From: a bacterium
Lineage (GTDB): Bacteria > Gemmatimonadota > Gemmatimonadetes > Longimicrobiales > RSA9
DNA length: 64,000 nt
Direction of reading: 5' to 3'
NCBI GenBank assembly: GCA_003242735.1
Contig: QGVH01000002.1
Coordinates: 124,001 to 188,000, forward strand
The stretch's first letter is position 1. The number at the start of each line of letters is the position of its first letter. Under the pieces are notes generated by a model. The model searched no databases and had not been told where the DNA came from. It saw only the letters and a program-made list of their open reading frames with translations. Made by a program: the position numbers and the translations under genes. Shown here piece after piece: positions 62,333 through 64,000 of this stretch.

Positions 62333-63484
62333 GTGGAACTCGACAGCGAGGCGATCCCGGTGGACGACCGATTGGACGCGCTGTTCAGCGAGATGCGCCC
62401 CGAGATGCTGGCTCGTCTCGGACGTTACCTGGAAGGCCGATGTTCGGCCGAGGAGCGGCGGGGCATTGAAGACTGGCTCGCCGAAGATCCGCGCCGGCAG
62501 GATCTCGTGCAACGGATCCGCCGCGCCCGTGCGCTGGCCGAAGTGACGCCCGGCCGGTGGGACGTGGAAGCCGCCTGGGCGAGGCTCGAGGCGGCGATGG
62601 CGGCGGAGTCCCGGCGCGACGTGCCGGACGTGGAACATCAGCGTCGCGGCCCCTGGGCGTGGCGGCGACGGCTCGTGCCCGCCTTGCGGGCCGCCGCGGC
62701 GATCGCTGCGCTGCTGGCGGGCGCGGCGCTGTGGCAGCACCGCGACGCACTCCTCGGGCCGGGCCCGATGCGCGAGGTGACGGCGGGCGTGGGTCAGCAG
62801 GTGCGGGTGACGCTCGGCGACGGCACGCGCGTCGTCCTCGGCCCTGCGAGCCGGCTGCGGTTCGCCGAGCGGTTCCGCCGCGTCCGCGCCGTGGAGCTGG
62901 AAGGCGAGGCGGTGTTCGATGTCACTCCCGACCGGGCACGGCCGTTCCGGGTCACCGCGGGTCCGTCCATCACCGAGGTGCTGGGCACGCGGTTCGGCGT
63001 GAAGGCCTACCCGGAGGACGGGTACGCGGAGGTCGTCGTCGCGGAAGGCCAGGTGGCGGTGTCGGGCGGTGCGGACCGAAGCGCGACGCCGACGGTCCAC
63101 CTCACGCCCGGGCTCGCGGTGCGGATCGAGCCGGACGGCACGGCGGGGCCGGTGGTGGAAGTCCCCGCCGACGACATCCTCGCCTGGACCGAAGGTCGCC
63201 TGGTTTACCACGGTGCGCCGTTGGCGGAAGTCGTGCGGTCGCTCGAGCGCCGGTTCGGCGTGCGGATCGCGCTGGCGGATCCGGAGCTCGGTGCGCTGCG
63301 TCTCACCGCGGAGTTCCGGCAGCCCGCGGCGGCGGAGGTCGTGCAGCTCATCGCCCGCTCGCTGGGGCTCGAGTACCGGCGCACGCCCGACGGTTTCCTC
63401 CTCTCCCATCGCCCCGCTGGGGCGGGTGGTTCCGCTGCGGTGGGGACACCGATCGTCTCGACCCATGGAGGTTCATCGCGATGA
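62333..63484 (+). CDS. FecR-family sigma regulator of the second SusC locus
   Basis: Membrane-bound sigma regulator of 383 residues with GTG start and AGGAG about 8-10 bases before it. The N-terminal cytoplasmic part (RLGRYLEGRCSAEERRGIED) leads to a membrane helix near 122-140 (ALRAAAAIAALLAGAALWQH). The FecR domain follows (TLGDGTRVVLGPASRLRFAE, VLGTRFGVKAYPEDG) and then a DUF4974-like end (VYHGAPLAEVVRSLERRFGV). The last 35 residues are Gly/Ser-rich. Its stop overlaps the SusC start (ATGA). Confidence 0.93.
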   Translation: MELDSEAIPVDDRLDALFSEMRPEMLARLGRYLEGRCSAEERRGIEDWLAEDPRRQDLVQRIRRARALAEVTPGRWDVEAAWARLEAAMAAESRRDVPDVEHQRRGPWAWRRRLVPALRAAAAIAALLAGAALWQHRDALLGPGPMREVTAGVGQQVRVTLGDGTRVVLGPASRLRFAERFRRVRAVELEGEAVFDVTPDRARPFRVTAGPSITEVLGTRFGVKAYPEDGYAEVVVAEGQVAVSGGADRSATPTVHLTPGLAVRIEPDGTAGPVVEVPADDILAWTEGRLVYHGAPLAEVVRSLERRFGVRIALADPELGALRLTAEFRQPAAAEVVQLIARSLGLEYRRTPDGFLLSHRPAGAGGSAAVGTPIVSTHGGSSR

Positions 63485-64000
63485 AGCGCATGCTGCTCCC
63501 GGGTCTACTCGCTGCGTCGCTCGCGGCCGCGCTGATCGTACCGGTTCCGGCCGCGGGTCAGACGAAGCTTGTTCAGGCACGTGAGAGTGGACAGCCGGCC
63601 GCCGTCGATGCGGGCGGCCGATTCGACCACCCGGTGACGGTGAACGTGGTGGGCGCGCGTCTCGGAGACGTGCTCGCCCACATCGCCGCACAGGCCGACC
63701 TGGGGTTGGTCTACGGCAGCGACATCGTCCCGGTGGATCGGCGGATCACGCTGCGTGTGCAGTCGATGCCGGCGCTGGACGCGCTCGAGCGCGCCCTCGC
63801 GGGCACGGACATCACGGTCACGCCCGTGGGCCGCGATCAGGTGGTGCTCGCGAAGCGCGTCGCAGCGGCGGAGCCGGCTGCGCCGGTCCGGGTCCAGACC
63901 GGTTCGGTGGCGGGGCGGGTGCTGGAGGCGGAAACCGAAATGCCGATCACGGCGGCGGCCGTCTCCCTGGTCGGGACCCGCTGGAGGACGCTCACGGGGG
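63481..64000 (+). CDS. SusC/RagA-like TonB-dependent receptor, N-terminal part (cut by window end)
   Basis: The frame starts at ATG 63481, overlapping the fecR stop, and runs off the window after 173 codons. A signal peptide (MLLPGLLAASLAAALIVPVP) ends near AAGQ. An STN domain follows (VVGARLGDVLAHIAAQADLG, DRRITLRVQSMPALDALERA), then the start of a carboxypeptidase-regulatory-like domain (GSVAGRVLEAETEMPITAAA). This matches the N-terminus of the receptor at 16.2 kb. Plug and barrel are beyond the window, so a non-SusC TonB receptor with an STN domain is still possible. Confidence 0.85.
   Translation, partial: MKRMLLPGLLAASLAAALIVPVPAAGQTKLVQARESGQPAAVDAGGRFDHPVTVNVVGARLGDVLAHIAAQADLGLVYGSDIVPVDRRITLRVQSMPALDALERALAGTDITVTPVGRDQVVLAKRVAAAEPAAPVRVQTGSVAGRVLEAETEMPITAAAVSLVGTRWRTLTG

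Overview
The window is a GC-rich bacterial chromosome segment with a strongly third-position-biased codon pattern. Several things point to the phylum Gemmatimonadota (inference): a lipoprotein with a literal GWxTD motif, two ECF sigma / FecR / SusC-RagA loci with SusD, a secreted DUF5117/DUF4953-type zinc metalloprotease, outer-membrane proteins of the Omp85 and Asp-rich beta-barrel kinds, and ATP-type PEP carboxykinase. No rRNA, tRNA, CRISPR array, prophage or insertion sequence was seen.

Layout. 1-4.6 kb: end of a dipeptide/oligopeptide ABC operon (binding protein end, two permeases, two ATPases). 4.7-10.5 kb: TolQ/ExbB-type channel, GWxTD lipoprotein, Slt70-like lytic transglycosylase, polyprenol/phytol-kinase-like membrane protein, cold-shock protein. 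10.9-13.6 kb: DNA polymerase I. 14.4-25.6 kb: ECF sigma, FecR, SusC, SusD, HExxH metalloprotease and M28 peptidase, which together look like a sensed protein/peptide scavenging system. 25.7-32.9 kb: SSB, then minus-strand genes for an Omp85-like barrel, a short sigma-70 factor with an attenuator-like leader, an AhpD-like protein, a DUF4126 protein and an Asp-rich outer-membrane protein. 33.3-38.2 kb: minus-strand coupled genes for a ketosynthase, an SRPBCC protein, a FAD oxidoreductase and a methyltransferase, behind a cation-diffusion facilitator. 38.5-39.5 kb: the scar of a sugar ABC operon. 39.4-50.5 kb: membrane protein, amidohydrolase, second Omp85 protein, pckA, HD hydrolase, PP2C phosphatase, lipoprotein, second short sigma-70 factor, rsgA. 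50.5-55.1 kb: B12/siderophore-type ABC importer with a zinc-ribbon protein, then a repeat-tailed lipoprotein. 55.2-61.5 kb: NurA-like nuclease, flavin reductase, membrane-SDR fusion, CBM48 fragment, PHP phosphoesterase, HerA-like ATPase. 61.6-64 kb: a second ECF sigma / FecR / SusC locus, cut by the window end.

How genes work together. The Dpp system and the first SusCD locus with its two peptidases make a coherent peptide-acquisition theme: extracellular proteolysis, TonB-dependent uptake, then inner-membrane import. Both SusC proteins carry an STN domain, and both loci have a sigma/FecR pair, so ligand-dependent surface signalling is likely. NurA-like and HerA-like proteins, 3.3 kb apart, suggest DNA-end processing.

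Regulation. Six upstream regions contain a TTG-type -35 box 16-18 bp before a TAnnnT -10 box (4.7, 10.2, 43.8, 47.7, 53.7 and 55.2 kb), and a seventh with TTGACA-N17-TATATT precedes the sigma gene at 29.5 kb. That last promoter is followed by a short leader ORF whose stop lies three bases before a textbook intrinsic terminator, ahead of the sigma coding region. This is the most distinctive regulatory arrangement in the window.
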